Shown one piece after another: positions 6,523-15,182 of a stretch of DNA of 60,138 nt. The stretch is from Planctomycetota bacterium (GTDB lineage: Bacteria; Planctomycetota; Phycisphaerae; Phycisphaerales; SM1A02). The notes under the pieces are model-generated. The model was not told where the DNA came from, searched no databases, and saw only the letters and a program-made list of their open reading frames with translations. A program made the translations under genes and the position numbers. The DNA lies in assembly GCA_016872915.1 (NCBI GenBank), contig VGYQ01000008.1, positions 1 through 60,138 of the forward strand, in the 5' to 3' direction. Every line of letters begins with the position of its first letter. The stretch's first letter is position 1.

Positions 6523-8880
6523 GTGATGCGCGGCACTCCGCGCCCATGGAGGAGAGCGCCCGGTGCTCTCGCGTTCGGCACGCTCCTCATTTGGGCGGCA
6601 TGCAGCCGGGCCGGGTCTGCTCCTGAGGCCGTTGTTCAGACGCCCCCAAGCCTCCCGCAGGTCATCGTGCCCGCGGACAACATCCGCATCACCACCTCGT
6701 GCAAACTGATTCTTGCGCCTCGTCCGGTTGAGGACGAGGACGGCAACGGCGTGCTCCATGTGGAGGGCGACAACATTCAGGTCGACCTCGGCGGACAGGT
6801 CCTTCAGGGCGCTGCGTCCGAGACGGCAGCCGATGCACTCCGTGGCATCGGTATCCGTGTGCGCGGCAAGGGCGTTCGCATCTTCAACGGCTCCATTCAG
6901 GGATTCGCTCTTGGCATCGATGCGGCCGACTGTGATGGCCTGGTGGTTGAACAATTGGACTTCTCGCATCTGCGTTGCCAGCGCTTGAAGTCGACGATGG
7001 AGCGGGAAGATCCAACGGACTGGCTCTGTCCCCATGAGAACGACCGCGGCGAGTGGGCGGAGAAGTATGGGGCTGCGGTGTCTGTTCGTGATGCGAAGAG
7101 CATCACGCTTCGGCGAATGCGCGTCCGCAGCTCACAGAACGGCATTCTTCTTTCACGCGTCAACCAATCCACCATCTGCGATGTCGATGCATCCTTCCTC
7201 TCCGGCTGGGGAATCGCACTCTGGCGCAGCAGCGGGAATGTGATCTGCCGAAACAACGTTGACTTCTGCGTGCGCGGCTACAGCCACGGCACCTATGCGC
7301 GTGGCCAGGATTCGGCAGGCATCCTGCTGTTTGAGCAGTGCAATGAAAACACCATCGCGCTGAACTCTGCAACGCACTGCGGCGATGGCATCTTTCTCTT
7401 TGCGGGGCGTGAGGCGATCGGTGAGCGCGCTGCAGATCCGCCACACGATGCTGCTTGGTTCGAGCGTCGCGGCTGTAACGGCAACCTGATCGCCGGCAAT
7501 GACTGCTCGGATGCGGTCGCGCATGGCATCGAAGCCACCTTCTCCTTCGGCAACAAGCTGGTCGCCAATCGAGTGGACCGAGCTGCAATCTGTGGCATTT
7601 GGGGGGGCTACTCGCAGGACATGCTGATCGCAGGAAATCTGATCCGAGATGGCAGCGATGATGGACCCGAGGGTGAGCGCGGCGCCATCTCGCTGGAGCA
7701 CGCACGCGGCAGCACGATTTGCGGCAATCAGATCGAACGGAGCGGGTTCGGCATTCGCCTCTGGAACGATGACGACCCGCACCACGCGGGACTTCCGTGG
7801 GTCGCGGCAAATGCGGGCGAGTCCGGCGCTACGCGAATCACGGGCAACACATTCATCGATGTGAAGACTGCTGTCGAGTTGCGGCGCACTCTGGAGGTGC
7901 AACTGGCTGGCAACGAAGAACGCGGAGTCGGCGCGAGCCTCAGTGGGGACGAGAGCAGCGTGCAGGCGGTCAAGCGCCTCTCATCCGTCCCGCCCTGCCC
8001 TGATCCGATCGAGGCAAGCAATCGGTTCACCACATTGCCGGGAGACGCAAACGCAGTGGCACTTGGCGACGGACTTCCACGTACCAACCGCAGGAGTGTG
8101 GAGGGACGCGCATCGATTCTGATGGGCGAGTGGGGACCGCATGACTTTGCGACGCCCATGCTGCTGCGCGAACCGAGTCCGCCGCACGAGCACCGCTGGC
8201 GGCTGCTAGGCAATGTCATCGCACGGAGTGCGCAGCTGACCGACACACAGGGCGACCTTCGTGCGGATCTCGCCGACAACTACCGCGCCGTGCTTGTGCA
8301 CAATCCCGTGGGCGGGCAGGTCAGCACGTATCGGTTGGCCGTCTCTTGGGGAACGCTCGCCAATCAGATCGCGCGCGGGGAAGGCACACTGCTTGGCGTG
8401 AACTGGCGCGTGAGCGTGTTCCCGCTGCCGATCGATGCGGGTCGCGTGGACGCGATCCCGACCCCCGAATCACTGCTCGCTGCGGCCACAAATGGGCGGA
8501 TCGTCTACCTCGACTGCGTTTCGTTCAGGCTGGGTGACGGCACGCTGCAAGACGCGCGCGTCGTCGACGGCGAGGCAGGCACGCTGCGTGACCGATTCGG
8601 TCTTGTGGCCACGGGCCAAACGCTTCTTCCGGCGGGCGAGTGGCTGCTTCGAGTGCATTCCGATGACGGCGTGCGTGTTCAAGTGGATGGTCAGACGCTG
8701 ATCGAGCGCTGGACCAGCCACGGTACGGTCGAAGACACGGCGACGCTCCGCGCACCGACTGCGCGTGAAATTTCGCTGCAGATTCTCTACTTCGAGCTTT
8801 CTGGCTCGGCAGAACTGGACGTGCGTTTCGAGCGGATCAGTGTGCCGCCGTTGAAATCGAGCACTTCCAACCTACCTTGA
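6523..8880 (+). CDS. Lipoprotein with parallel beta-helix and PA14 domain
   Basis: 785 residues from GTG 6523, or 784 from ATG 6526, directly after the frr stop. The N-terminus has a lipoprotein-type signal (GALAFGTLLIWAAC, with lipidated Cys near 27). Residues ~50-480 form a right-handed parallel beta-helix (NosD/PbH1 type): repeated N-x-I/V turns such as NGILLSRVNQSTICDV, NLIAGNDCSD, NKLVANRVDRAAICGIWGG and MLIAGNLIRDG. Residues ~640-780 form a PA14-like domain with SDDGVRVQVDGQTLIERW. Beta-helices and PA14 bind or cut polysaccharides in known families, so a surface glycan role is likely. No polysaccharide-lyase catalytic set was identified. It shares the operon with housekeeping genes, probably by position only. 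Confidence 0.82.
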   Translation: MMRGTPRPWRRAPGALAFGTLLIWAACSRAGSAPEAVVQTPPSLPQVIVPADNIRITTSCKLILAPRPVEDEDGNGVLHVEGDNIQVDLGGQVLQGAASETAADALRGIGIRVRGKGVRIFNGSIQGFALGIDAADCDGLVVEQLDFSHLRCQRLKSTMEREDPTDWLCPHENDRGEWAEKYGAAVSVRDAKSITLRRMRVRSSQNGILLSRVNQSTICDVDASFLSGWGIALWRSSGNVICRNNVDFCVRGYSHGTYARGQDSAGILLFEQCNENTIALNSATHCGDGIFLFAGREAIGERAADPPHDAAWFERRGCNGNLIAGNDCSDAVAHGIEATFSFGNKLVANRVDRAAICGIWGGYSQDMLIAGNLIRDGSDDGPEGERGAISLEHARGSTICGNQIERSGFGIRLWNDDDPHHAGLPWVAANAGESGATRITGNTFIDVKTAVELRRTLEVQLAGNEERGVGASLSGDESSVQAVKRLSSVPPCPDPIEASNRFTTLPGDANAVALGDGLPRTNRRSVEGRASILMGEWGPHDFATPMLLREPSPPHEHRWRLLGNVIARSAQLTDTQGDLRADLADNYRAVLVHNPVGGQVSTYRLAVSWGTLANQIARGEGTLLGVNWRVSVFPLPIDAGRVDAIPTPESLLAAATNGRIVYLDCVSFRLGDGTLQDARVVDGEAGTLRDRFGLVATGQTLLPAGEWLLRVHSDDGVRVQVDGQTLIERWTSHGTVEDTATLRAPTAREISLQILYFELSGSAELDVRFERISVPPLKSSTSNLP

Positions 8881-8932
8881 CGCTGCCCGCTCCACAGCGG
8901 AAGATGGTGGCATCCCGAGTGGGACACCCCGC

Positions 8933-9433
8933 GTGAACTGCCCCTACTGCAATACGCCAGACGCGCGCGTCATCGACAGCCGACCAATCGAGAATGGATC
9001 GGGCATTCGTCGTCGCCGTGAGTGTCTCGCTTGCAAGAAGCGATTCACAAGTTACGAACGCGCGGAACGGCAGACACGCCTGAAGGTGATCAAGAAGGAT
9101 GGCTCGCGCGTGCCCTTCGATCCCGCAAGTGTGCTGCGCGGTATTCAGGCCGCGTGTGGAAAGAGGCCCGTCCCGGAAGAAGTCAAGCAGAGGATCGCTG
9201 ATCAGGTGGATGAGGCCGTGCACCGAGACTTTGAACAGGAAGTACCAAGCCGAGAGATCGGACGTCGTGTGGCACTGGGGCTGCGGGATGTCGATCAGGT
9301 GGCATATGTGCGCTTTGCGAGCGTGTACCACGACTTCCAAAGTGTGAGCGAGTTCCAAGAGGAACTGACGCATTTGGTCGACAAGCCGCCGGCCCCGGGC
9401 CATCCCTCGCTGTTTGAACAGCCCGATCGGTAG
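8933..9433 (+). CDS. nrdR: Transcriptional repressor NrdR
   Basis: 166 residues from GTG 8933. Zinc ribbon at the start: MNCPYC (Cys3, Cys6) and CLACKKRFTSYER (Cys pair about residues 31-34). An ATP-cone domain follows (VIKKDGSRVPFDPASVLRGI, residues ~51-140). NrdR senses ATP/dATP and represses ribonucleotide reductase operons. The C-terminal ~20 residues run past the usual ~150. It lies 14 bases upstream of thrS; no NrdR box was recognised nearby, and no nrd gene is in the window, so its targets are elsewhere. Confidence 0.95.
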   Translation: MNCPYCNTPDARVIDSRPIENGSGIRRRRECLACKKRFTSYERAERQTRLKVIKKDGSRVPFDPASVLRGIQAACGKRPVPEEVKQRIADQVDEAVHRDFEQEVPSREIGRRVALGLRDVDQVAYVRFASVYHDFQSVSEFQEELTHLVDKPPAPGHPSLFEQPDR

Positions 9434-9447
9434 GATTCTCCGCTCGC

Positions 9448-11517
9448 ATGCCGACCATCACTCTGCCCGACGGCAGCCAACGCTCTTATGAACAGCCGAT
9501 CACCGCGGCGCGACTCGCGGCGGATATCGGTCCAGGCTTGGCGAAGGCAGCGCTCGCTGCACGCATCGAAGGAGCGGTGCGCGATCTTTCATCGACGATT
9601 GACCGTGACTGCACCGTTGCACTCATTACGCCCCGTACGCGGGATCGCGGCGTCGATGCCGATGCACTCCAACTCATTCGCCACTCCTGTGCCCACGTGA
9701 TGGCGGAGGCGATTGCAAAGCTCTTCCCGCACGCCAGGTTGGTGTATGGACCGCCACTCGATACGGGGTTCTACTACGACATCAGTTTCGAGGGAGGACG
9801 GGCGATTTCAACAGAGGATTTCCCTGCGATCGAAGCGGAGATGGCACGGATCATCGGCGAGAATCGTCCATTTACCCGCTGCGAAATGTCGCTCGGCGAC
9901 GGTCTCGAGAAGTTGCGTGCGGAAGGTTCGAAGTTCAAAATCGACAATGCGGAGCGCGCACGCGAGGCGGGAAGCACAACGCTCAGTTGGTATGCCACTG
10001 GTACTCCGGGCGCCAACTGGGAGGACCTCTGTCGCGGACCCCATGTGCCGAGCACGGGACGGATCGGGGCCTTCAAGGTCATGAGTCTTGCCAGCAGCTA
10101 TTGGAAGGGCGACGAGACGCTCGACCGATTGACCCGTGTGTACGGCACTGCGTTTGCCACGGCCGAAGAACTCGCAGCACACCTCACCCAGCTCGATGAA
10201 GCAAAAAAGCGGGACCACCGCGTGCTTGGCAAGCAACTGCGTCTCTTCCATATCGATGAGATGGTTGGACAGGGGCTGATCCTGTGGACACCCAACGGCA
10301 GCATTGTCCGGCAAGAACTCCAGAACTTCATCAGCGATGAACTTCGCAAGCAGGGCTATACGCAGGTGTTCACGCCGCACATCGGCAAGCTCGATCTCTA
10401 CCGCACAAGCGGCCACTTTCCCTACTACCGCGAGAGTCAGTACCCACCCGTCATCGAGCATGAGCAGATGGCGGCACTGGCGAAGGAGGGCTGCAGCTGC
10501 GGCGAGCTCGCGAACCGATTGGAGAAGGGTGAGATCGACGGCTACCTGCTGAAGCCGATGAACTGCCCGCATCACATTCGCATCTTCGCGAGCAGTCCCC
10601 ACAGTTACCGCGACATGCCCGTGCGTCTCTGTGAATTCGGCACTGTGTATCGCTGGGAGCAGTCGGGCGAGATTGGCGGCATGACCCGCGTACGCGGCTT
10701 CACGCAAGATGATGCCCACCTGTTCTGCCGCGAAGATCAGGTGGCGCAGGAACTGCTCGGCTGCCTCAGTCTTGTGAAGTTGATCTTCGGCACCCTTGGC
10801 ATGAACGACTACCGCGTGCGTGTCGGCCTGCGTGACCCCGATAGTGCGAAGTATGTCGGTGATCCGAAGAACTGGGACAAGGCGGAAGACGCCTGCCGAA
10901 CCGCGGCGCGCACACTTGGCGTTCCCTTCAGTGAAGAGCCCGGTGAGGCTGCGTTTTACGGACCCAAGATCGACTTTGTCGTCAAGGATGTCATCGGCCG
11001 CAGCTGGCAACTTGGCACGGTGCAGGTCGACTACAACTTGCCCGAGCGTTTCGACCTCACCTATGTTGGTGCGGATAATCAGGCACACCGACCTGTCATG
11101 ATTCACCGCGCGCCATTCGGCAGCATGGAACGATTCATCGGCTGCCTCATTGAACATTTTGCCGGCGCGTTTCCTGTATGGCTCGCCCCCGAGCAAGTAC
11201 GCGTGCTGCCCATCAGCGAGAAGAGTGCGACCTATGCACGCGAACTCCATGGTGCATTGACAGCCGCTGGCCTGCGCGCCGGCATCGATGAGGGCAATGA
11301 GCGCATTCAAGGCAAGATCAAGGACGCGAGCGAAATGAAGATCCCCTATCTCGCCGTGGTCGGTCCGCGCGATGCCGAGGGGCGCAAAGTCAGCGTCCGT
11401 GCCTTCGGCACCGAAGCCAACCTCGGAGAGATTGGCTTTGATGCATTTGTCGAGGGTGTGCTGGTGGAAGCCCGCAGCCGCGGCGCCGAGAAGCTTCGCG
11501 CAAGGCTTGGAAATTGA
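9448..11517 (+). CDS. thrS: Threonyl-tRNA synthetase
   Basis: 689 residues, full length. Domains in order: TGS (about 1-65, MPTITLPDGSQRSYEQP), the second additional (editing) domain with HSCAH near residue 77, the class II catalytic core (about 250-560) with MNCPHH at 371-376 giving a zinc-ligand Cys, MTRVRGFTQDDAH and MIHRAPFGSMERF motifs, and an anticodon-binding domain (about 580-685). It charges tRNA-Thr with threonine and edits Ser-tRNA-Thr. It is followed by infC after a 400-base leader, the common thrS-infC pairing, but rpmI and rplT, which usually come after infC, are not here. Confidence 0.97.
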   Translation: MPTITLPDGSQRSYEQPITAARLAADIGPGLAKAALAARIEGAVRDLSSTIDRDCTVALITPRTRDRGVDADALQLIRHSCAHVMAEAIAKLFPHARLVYGPPLDTGFYYDISFEGGRAISTEDFPAIEAEMARIIGENRPFTRCEMSLGDGLEKLRAEGSKFKIDNAERAREAGSTTLSWYATGTPGANWEDLCRGPHVPSTGRIGAFKVMSLASSYWKGDETLDRLTRVYGTAFATAEELAAHLTQLDEAKKRDHRVLGKQLRLFHIDEMVGQGLILWTPNGSIVRQELQNFISDELRKQGYTQVFTPHIGKLDLYRTSGHFPYYRESQYPPVIEHEQMAALAKEGCSCGELANRLEKGEIDGYLLKPMNCPHHIRIFASSPHSYRDMPVRLCEFGTVYRWEQSGEIGGMTRVRGFTQDDAHLFCREDQVAQELLGCLSLVKLIFGTLGMNDYRVRVGLRDPDSAKYVGDPKNWDKAEDACRTAARTLGVPFSEEPGEAAFYGPKIDFVVKDVIGRSWQLGTVQVDYNLPERFDLTYVGADNQAHRPVMIHRAPFGSMERFIGCLIEHFAGAFPVWLAPEQVRVLPISEKSATYARELHGALTAAGLRAGIDEGNERIQGKIKDASEMKIPYLAVVGPRDAEGRKVSVRAFGTEANLGEIGFDAFVEGVLVEARSRGAEKLRARLGN

Positions 11518-11590
11518 TCGCGCGACAGACCGAACGCACTCGAATCCGGGTCATTTTGCGGCCCGACGCCCCTCCCTTCCCCCAAAACTT

Positions 11591-11615
11591 TCAGCATCTT
11601 TCGGCTGATTCTTTT
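11591..11615 (+). terminator. Possible intrinsic terminator after thrS
   Basis: A short perfect stem TCAGC/GCTGA (11591-11595 with 11604-11608, 8-base loop) is followed by TTCTTTTG. The stem is only 5 bp, so it is weak. It could end the thrS transcript or attenuate read-through into infC. Confidence 0.3.
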
Positions 11616-11657
11616 GCCTTGCATGTGCAAACCGCCAAAACCGTGGTACTGTTCGGG

Positions 11658-11854
11658 GCCCGAGGAGCGTCCTCGGGCACGAACTGGACCAACAGACCCC
11701 TGCGAGATTCAACACAGCATGGCCCTGTCTTTCAACCTCCGCGCATGACGATGGGCTCCAGCCATCGTTCAGCCGGGTCCAGTGCATCAAGCTCAACCCA
11801 GTCTCCGCAGACCGCAAGCGTGGCCGCACATGCAGGGTGGCTGTCGTACAGCCA
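11658..11854 (+). promoter_or_regulatory. Structured infC leader with three perfect hairpins
   Basis: The 400 bases between thrS and infC hold no convincing gene. They contain three perfect inverted repeats: GCCCGAGGA/TCCTCGGGC with loop GCG (11658-11678), ACGATGG/CCATCGT with loop GCTCCAG (11748-11768), and TGGCTGT/ACAGCCA with loop CGT (11838-11854). Their first bases are spaced 90 and 90 bases apart, probably by chance. A 9-codon reading frame (11719-11748, MALSFNLRA) ends exactly where the second hairpin begins. None is followed by a T run, so they are not ordinary terminators. I infer a regulatory leader for infC, as translation-factor leaders often are; no known RNA family was matched. 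Confidence 0.45.
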
Positions 11855-11917
11855 AACGAAGCCCCAGGATGGAGTCGGTCTCCCCCTTTCTCCCACCGCC
11901 TCACGAGGAACCTAGCC

Positions 11918-12595
11918 ATTACGCAATTCAATCGCCGTCCCCCCTTCCGTGACTCGCGTGACTATGGACCGCGGATCAACGACCGCATTCGTGTCACGCC
12001 GCTTCGGCTCATCGATCAGCATGGCACGATGATCGGCGTCGTGGAGCTTGAGGAGGCAAAGCGCCTCGCCGCTGAGGCAGGACTCGATCTTGTGGAAATC
12101 GCAGCCGACAGCCGCCCTCCCGTGGTGCGTGTCATGGACTTCGGCAAGTACAAGTACGAGCAGGCAAAGAAGGAGAAGAGCAGCAAGACCAAGTCCAAGG
12201 CAGGCGAGATGAAAGAGGTCCGCCTCGGTCGCTCGATGAAGATCGATCCGCACGACGTGGGAATCCGCGTTGCACAGGCGCGGGACTTTCTCATCGAGGG
12301 CTACCGAGTCGTCTTTGTCCAAAACTTCCGTGGCCGTGAGCTGGCCTTCTCTGCAAAGGGAACGCAGCGCATGAGCGAAATCGCGCAGCAACTCGCGGAT
12401 GTCGGCAGGGTGGAAATGACGCCTCGCCTTGCAGGCAAGCGAATGTCGATGATCATGGTGCCTGACCGCGCCAAGATTGATGCGCTGAAACACAAGAAGA
12501 ACAGTGCTGCAGGCGCGAAGGCGGCACCGAAGGCAAAGGCGAGTGGCGCCAACGCCATACCGACTGCGGGCGAAGCGTCAGCCGCTCCCGCCTGA
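11918..12595 (+). CDS. infC: Translation initiation factor IF-3, likely AUU start
   Basis: 225 residues if translation starts at ATT 11918-11920, which gives an N-terminus MTQFNRRPPFRDSRDYGPRIN. A strong Shine-Dalgarno sequence GAGGA (11905-11909) lies 8 bases before this ATT, and no ATG or GTG is near it; the next upstream start in frame is GTG 11837, inside a hairpin. AUU initiation is the classical IF3 self-control device: IF3 discriminates against its own start codon. IF3-N (RVTPLRLIDQHGTMIGVVEL) and IF3-C (EVRLGRSMKIDPHDVGIRV, RVEMTPRLAGKRMSM) are intact. The last ~35 residues are an Ala/Lys/Gly-rich tail absent from E. coli IF3. Confidence 0.92.
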   Translation: MTQFNRRPPFRDSRDYGPRINDRIRVTPLRLIDQHGTMIGVVELEEAKRLAAEAGLDLVEIAADSRPPVVRVMDFGKYKYEQAKKEKSSKTKSKAGEMKEVRLGRSMKIDPHDVGIRVAQARDFLIEGYRVVFVQNFRGRELAFSAKGTQRMSEIAQQLADVGRVEMTPRLAGKRMSMIMVPDRAKIDALKHKKNSAAGAKAAPKAKASGANAIPTAGEASAAPA

Positions 12596-12647
12596 CGGAG
12601 TTCCACAAGATGGCAAACCGTTCGGCTGCACTGCGTGCAGTCTGGAC

Positions 12648-12675
12648 TTGACATTTATTCATTTGTGTGCATAAT
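12648..12675 (+). promoter_or_regulatory. Strong sigma-70-type promoter of the arginine operon, possible ArgR operator
   Basis: TTGACA (12648-12653), 16-base spacer, CATAAT (12670-12675, 5 of 6 to TATAAT). The argR ATG (12685) is only nine bases after the -10 box, so the mRNA is probably leaderless. The spacer and -10 contain TCATT/AATGA as a perfect inverted repeat (12659-12663 and 12673-12677) in an AT-rich setting, resembling half sites of an ARG box. This suggests feedback repression by ArgR, but the match is partial. Confidence 0.65.
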
Positions 12676-12684
12676 GATTCGTCC

Positions 12685-13221
12685 ATGGTCGCTCGCCCAC
12701 AGCGCTTGAAGCACATCACCCGTCTGATCGCAGGGGGCACGGTGATGAACCAACGTGAACTTGCTCGCCAACTGGCAGCACGCGGCATCGAAACGACCCA
12801 AGCCACGCTCTCGCGCGATCTCGCGGAGATCGGCGTCCTGAAGTCGGCTGCGGGATACCGCCTCCCTTCCAATGGCGCACAGCCACCGATCCAGTCTGAA
12901 TCGGATGCAACGCGTCCTGGGCTGTCGATGGCGGTCCGCCGTCTGCTTGTCTCTGTGCAGCACGCAGGAACCCTCGCCGTGATCCACACCCCACCGGGAC
13001 AGGCGAGCGCGCTTGCCATCGAGATGGACCGCGTGGAACTCCCAGGCAAAATCGGCACGATCGCCGGGGACGATTGCATTCTGGTCGCGTGCACCAGTTC
13101 GGCGTCAGCCAAGGCGCTGACGCACCGTCTGCAGCATCTGTCAGACTCCGCCTCGAAGGGCGCCCCCCCTCGCACAGCAGTGAACGGCAAGCGTGCCGCT
13201 CGGTCGAGAGCAAGCCGATGA
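12685..13221 (+). CDS. argR: Arginine repressor
   Basis: 178 residues from ATG 12685. The N-terminal winged helix-turn-helix (about 1-70) shows [38 protein letters not shown], the typical ArgR DNA-recognition region. The C-terminal domain contains [13 protein letters not shown], the GT(I/L)AGDDTI-like hexamer and arginine-binding motif. Slightly long for the family (~150), with a basic C-terminal tail. As the first gene of its own target operon, it most likely represses the operon, including itself, when arginine is abundant. Its stop overlaps the argC start (ATGA at 13218-13221). Confidence 0.93.
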   Translation: MVARPQRLKHITRLIAGGTVMNQRELARQLAARGIETTQATLSRDLAEIGVLKSAAGYRLPSNGAQPPIQSESDATRPGLSMAVRRLLVSVQHAGTLAVIHTPPGQASALAIEMDRVELPGKIGTIAGDDCILVACTSSASAKALTHRLQHLSDSASKGAPPRTAVNGKRAARSRASR

Positions 13222-14285
13222 CCAGTGAAGGCGAGGCGTTGGTTGTTTCTGTTGTCGGTGCCGGGGGCTACTCAGGCGCCGAACTTGTCGGACTCTTGCT
13301 CCGCCACCCGGGCGTGAAGATCGGCGGTCTCTTCGGTTCTTCACAGCGGACCGCGACTGAAAGCGAGCGTGCGTTCGCGGCAGAGTTCCCGCATTTTCGC
13401 GGATCGACAGATCTGCCCATCCGTGCTGCCACCGTCGAGGCAATCCTTGCCGATTCGCCCCATGTGGTGTTCCTGGCCACGCCGCACGAGGCAAGCCACG
13501 ACCTCGCGCCACAACTCTTGAGCGAGGGCGTTGTGGTCTTCGATCTTTCGGCGGCCTTTCGACTGACCGATCCAAAGTCGTATCCCAAGCACTACGCCTT
13601 CACTCATCACCACGCTGCCCTCCTGAAGCACGCGGTCTACGGGCTTGCCGAGCTCAACCGAAGCGACATTGCCCAGGCGCAGTTGGTCGCCGTGCCCGGC
13701 TGCTATCCCACCAGCGTGATTCTGCCGATACGCCCGATCGTCGATGCGGGACTCCTCGCAGCACACCCGATCATCGTGGACAGCACAAGTGGTGTCAGCG
13801 GCGCCGGCCGCTCCCTTTCACTCCGCAACCTCTTCTGTGAAGTGAGCCAACAACCGTACGGCGTACTTCAACATCGCCATCAGCCAGAAATGGAGCAAGA
13901 GTGCAGAGTCGAAGTCATCTTCACTCCACACCTTGGCCCCTATCCACGCGGCATCCTGTCGACGATGCATGCCACGCTCGCGGCAGGCGTCACCGAAGCG
14001 GATGTACGCGCGGCTCTGTCGTCGCGCTTCGCGGCGGAACCATTCGTGCACGTGCTTCCAACCGGTGTCTGGCCAAGCGTTGGTGCCGTTGTTGGCACCA
14101 ACCGCTGCGATATCGGTTTCGCGGTGGATGCATCGCGGTCCCATCTCATCCTCTGCAGCGCAATCGACAACTTGCTCAAGGGTGCGGCGGGGCAAGCACT
14201 GCAGTGCATGAATATCCGCTTTGGCTTCGATGAGCGATCGGGATTCAATCTCCCGGGCGCACAGCCACAGCTGACCGCGCCTTGA
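13218..14285 (+). CDS. argC: N-acetyl-gamma-glutamyl-phosphate reductase
   Basis: 355 residues from ATG 13218, chosen because it overlaps the argR stop and starts just before the NADP fold. It reduces N-acetylglutamyl phosphate with NADPH, the third step of arginine synthesis. Visible motifs: [20 protein letters not shown] (Rossmann loop), DLSAAFRL, and [10 protein letters not shown] with the catalytic Cys; [11 protein letters not shown] follows, and [11 protein letters not shown] near the C-terminal part. It precedes argB by nine bases. Confidence 0.96.
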   Translation: MTSEGEALVVSVVGAGGYSGAELVGLLLRHPGVKIGGLFGSSQRTATESERAFAAEFPHFRGSTDLPIRAATVEAILADSPHVVFLATPHEASHDLAPQLLSEGVVVFDLSAAFRLTDPKSYPKHYAFTHHHAALLKHAVYGLAELNRSDIAQAQLVAVPGCYPTSVILPIRPIVDAGLLAAHPIIVDSTSGVSGAGRSLSLRNLFCEVSQQPYGVLQHRHQPEMEQECRVEVIFTPHLGPYPRGILSTMHATLAAGVTEADVRAALSSRFAAEPFVHVLPTGVWPSVGAVVGTNRCDIGFAVDASRSHLILCSAIDNLLKGAAGQALQCMNIRFGFDERSGFNLPGAQPQLTAP

Positions 14286-14294
14286 TCGACCACA

Positions 14295-15182
14295 GTGAAG
14301 CCCATGATTGAACCGAAACCCACTCACGCCCGCACTGCCCCGGCATTCACGGCACCCATGCTGCTGAAACTTGGCGGTGCATTGCTTGATGATGCAAATG
14401 CGCTCAACGCGACGCTCCAGTCGGTCGCCGTGCTCCACCAAGCAGCACCCGGCAGTGTGGTCATCGTTCATGGCGGCGGCAGCGCAGTCGACCGACAACT
14501 TGCCTCGCTGTCGTGGACGAGCGAGAAGCGAGATGGGATCCGCATCACACCGCCGGCGCACATGGAGCAGATCGCTGGTGTGCTGGCAGGATCACTGAAC
14601 ACGACGCTTGTCGCACGCCTGGTGGCGGCGGGCGCAGGTGCGATCGGACTCTCGCTGACCGATGGGTTTCTCACCCAATGTCAGCAGCGCACAGCACCCA
14701 ATTTTGACCCCGGGCGGGTCGGATCAGTCGTCGGCGGATCACCCAGCATCGTGCAAACGCTGCTGCGTGCGGGCTTTCTCCCAGTGATCTCCAGCATCGG
14801 CGCAGATGCAGCGGGAAGACTGCTCAATGTGAACGCGGACGATGCTGCCACTGCGATCGCACGCATAATTCGTCCACGCCTGTTGGTCTTTCTGACCGAT
14901 GTCTCCGGAGTCCGTTCGCCGAGCGGGCAAACGGCGGAGCATTTGAGCGCCCGAGATGCCGACGCGTGGATGAGTGACGGCACCATTTCGGGCGGCATGA
15001 TTCCCAAAGTGCGGGGGGCGCTCGAGTCCGCCGAGCAAAGCAACACACCCGTCGTCATCGCGTCGTGGCGTGAGACAGATGTCTTGCAGAGACTTGAGCG
15101 CGGCGAGCATGTCGGAACGCGTGTGATTGCTGACAAGTCCCTCCATGCTCCGAGCGCATCGGCGCCTGCATACATGCCATGA
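14295..15182 (+). CDS. argB: Acetylglutamate kinase
   Basis: 295 residues from GTG 14295, or 292 from ATG 14304. It phosphorylates N-acetylglutamate, the second arginine-pathway step. Amino-acid kinase fold: LLKLGGALLDD near the start, VIVHGGGSAVDRQL (phosphate loop), a recognisable acetylglutamate region near NTTLVARLVAAGAGAIGLSL, and NVNADDAATAIARI with FLTDVSGVRS, then GGMIPKVRGALES. Its stop overlaps the argF start (ATGA 15179-15182). The C-terminus has a ~20-residue extra tail. Confidence 0.95.
   Translation: MKPMIEPKPTHARTAPAFTAPMLLKLGGALLDDANALNATLQSVAVLHQAAPGSVVIVHGGGSAVDRQLASLSWTSEKRDGIRITPPAHMEQIAGVLAGSLNTTLVARLVAAGAGAIGLSLTDGFLTQCQQRTAPNFDPGRVGSVVGGSPSIVQTLLRAGFLPVISSIGADAAGRLLNVNADDAATAIARIIRPRLLVFLTDVSGVRSPSGQTAEHLSARDADAWMSDGTISGGMIPKVRGALESAEQSNTPVVIASWRETDVLQRLERGEHVGTRVIADKSLHAPSASAPAYMP

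Noticed and set aside
8881-8932. NrdR box before nrdR
   Set aside because: No ACACWATATWTWG-like sequence in the gap.
11655-11680. Hairpin before infC as intrinsic terminator of thrS
   Set aside because: Strong stem but no T run after it; a weaker candidate with T run lies at 11591-11615.
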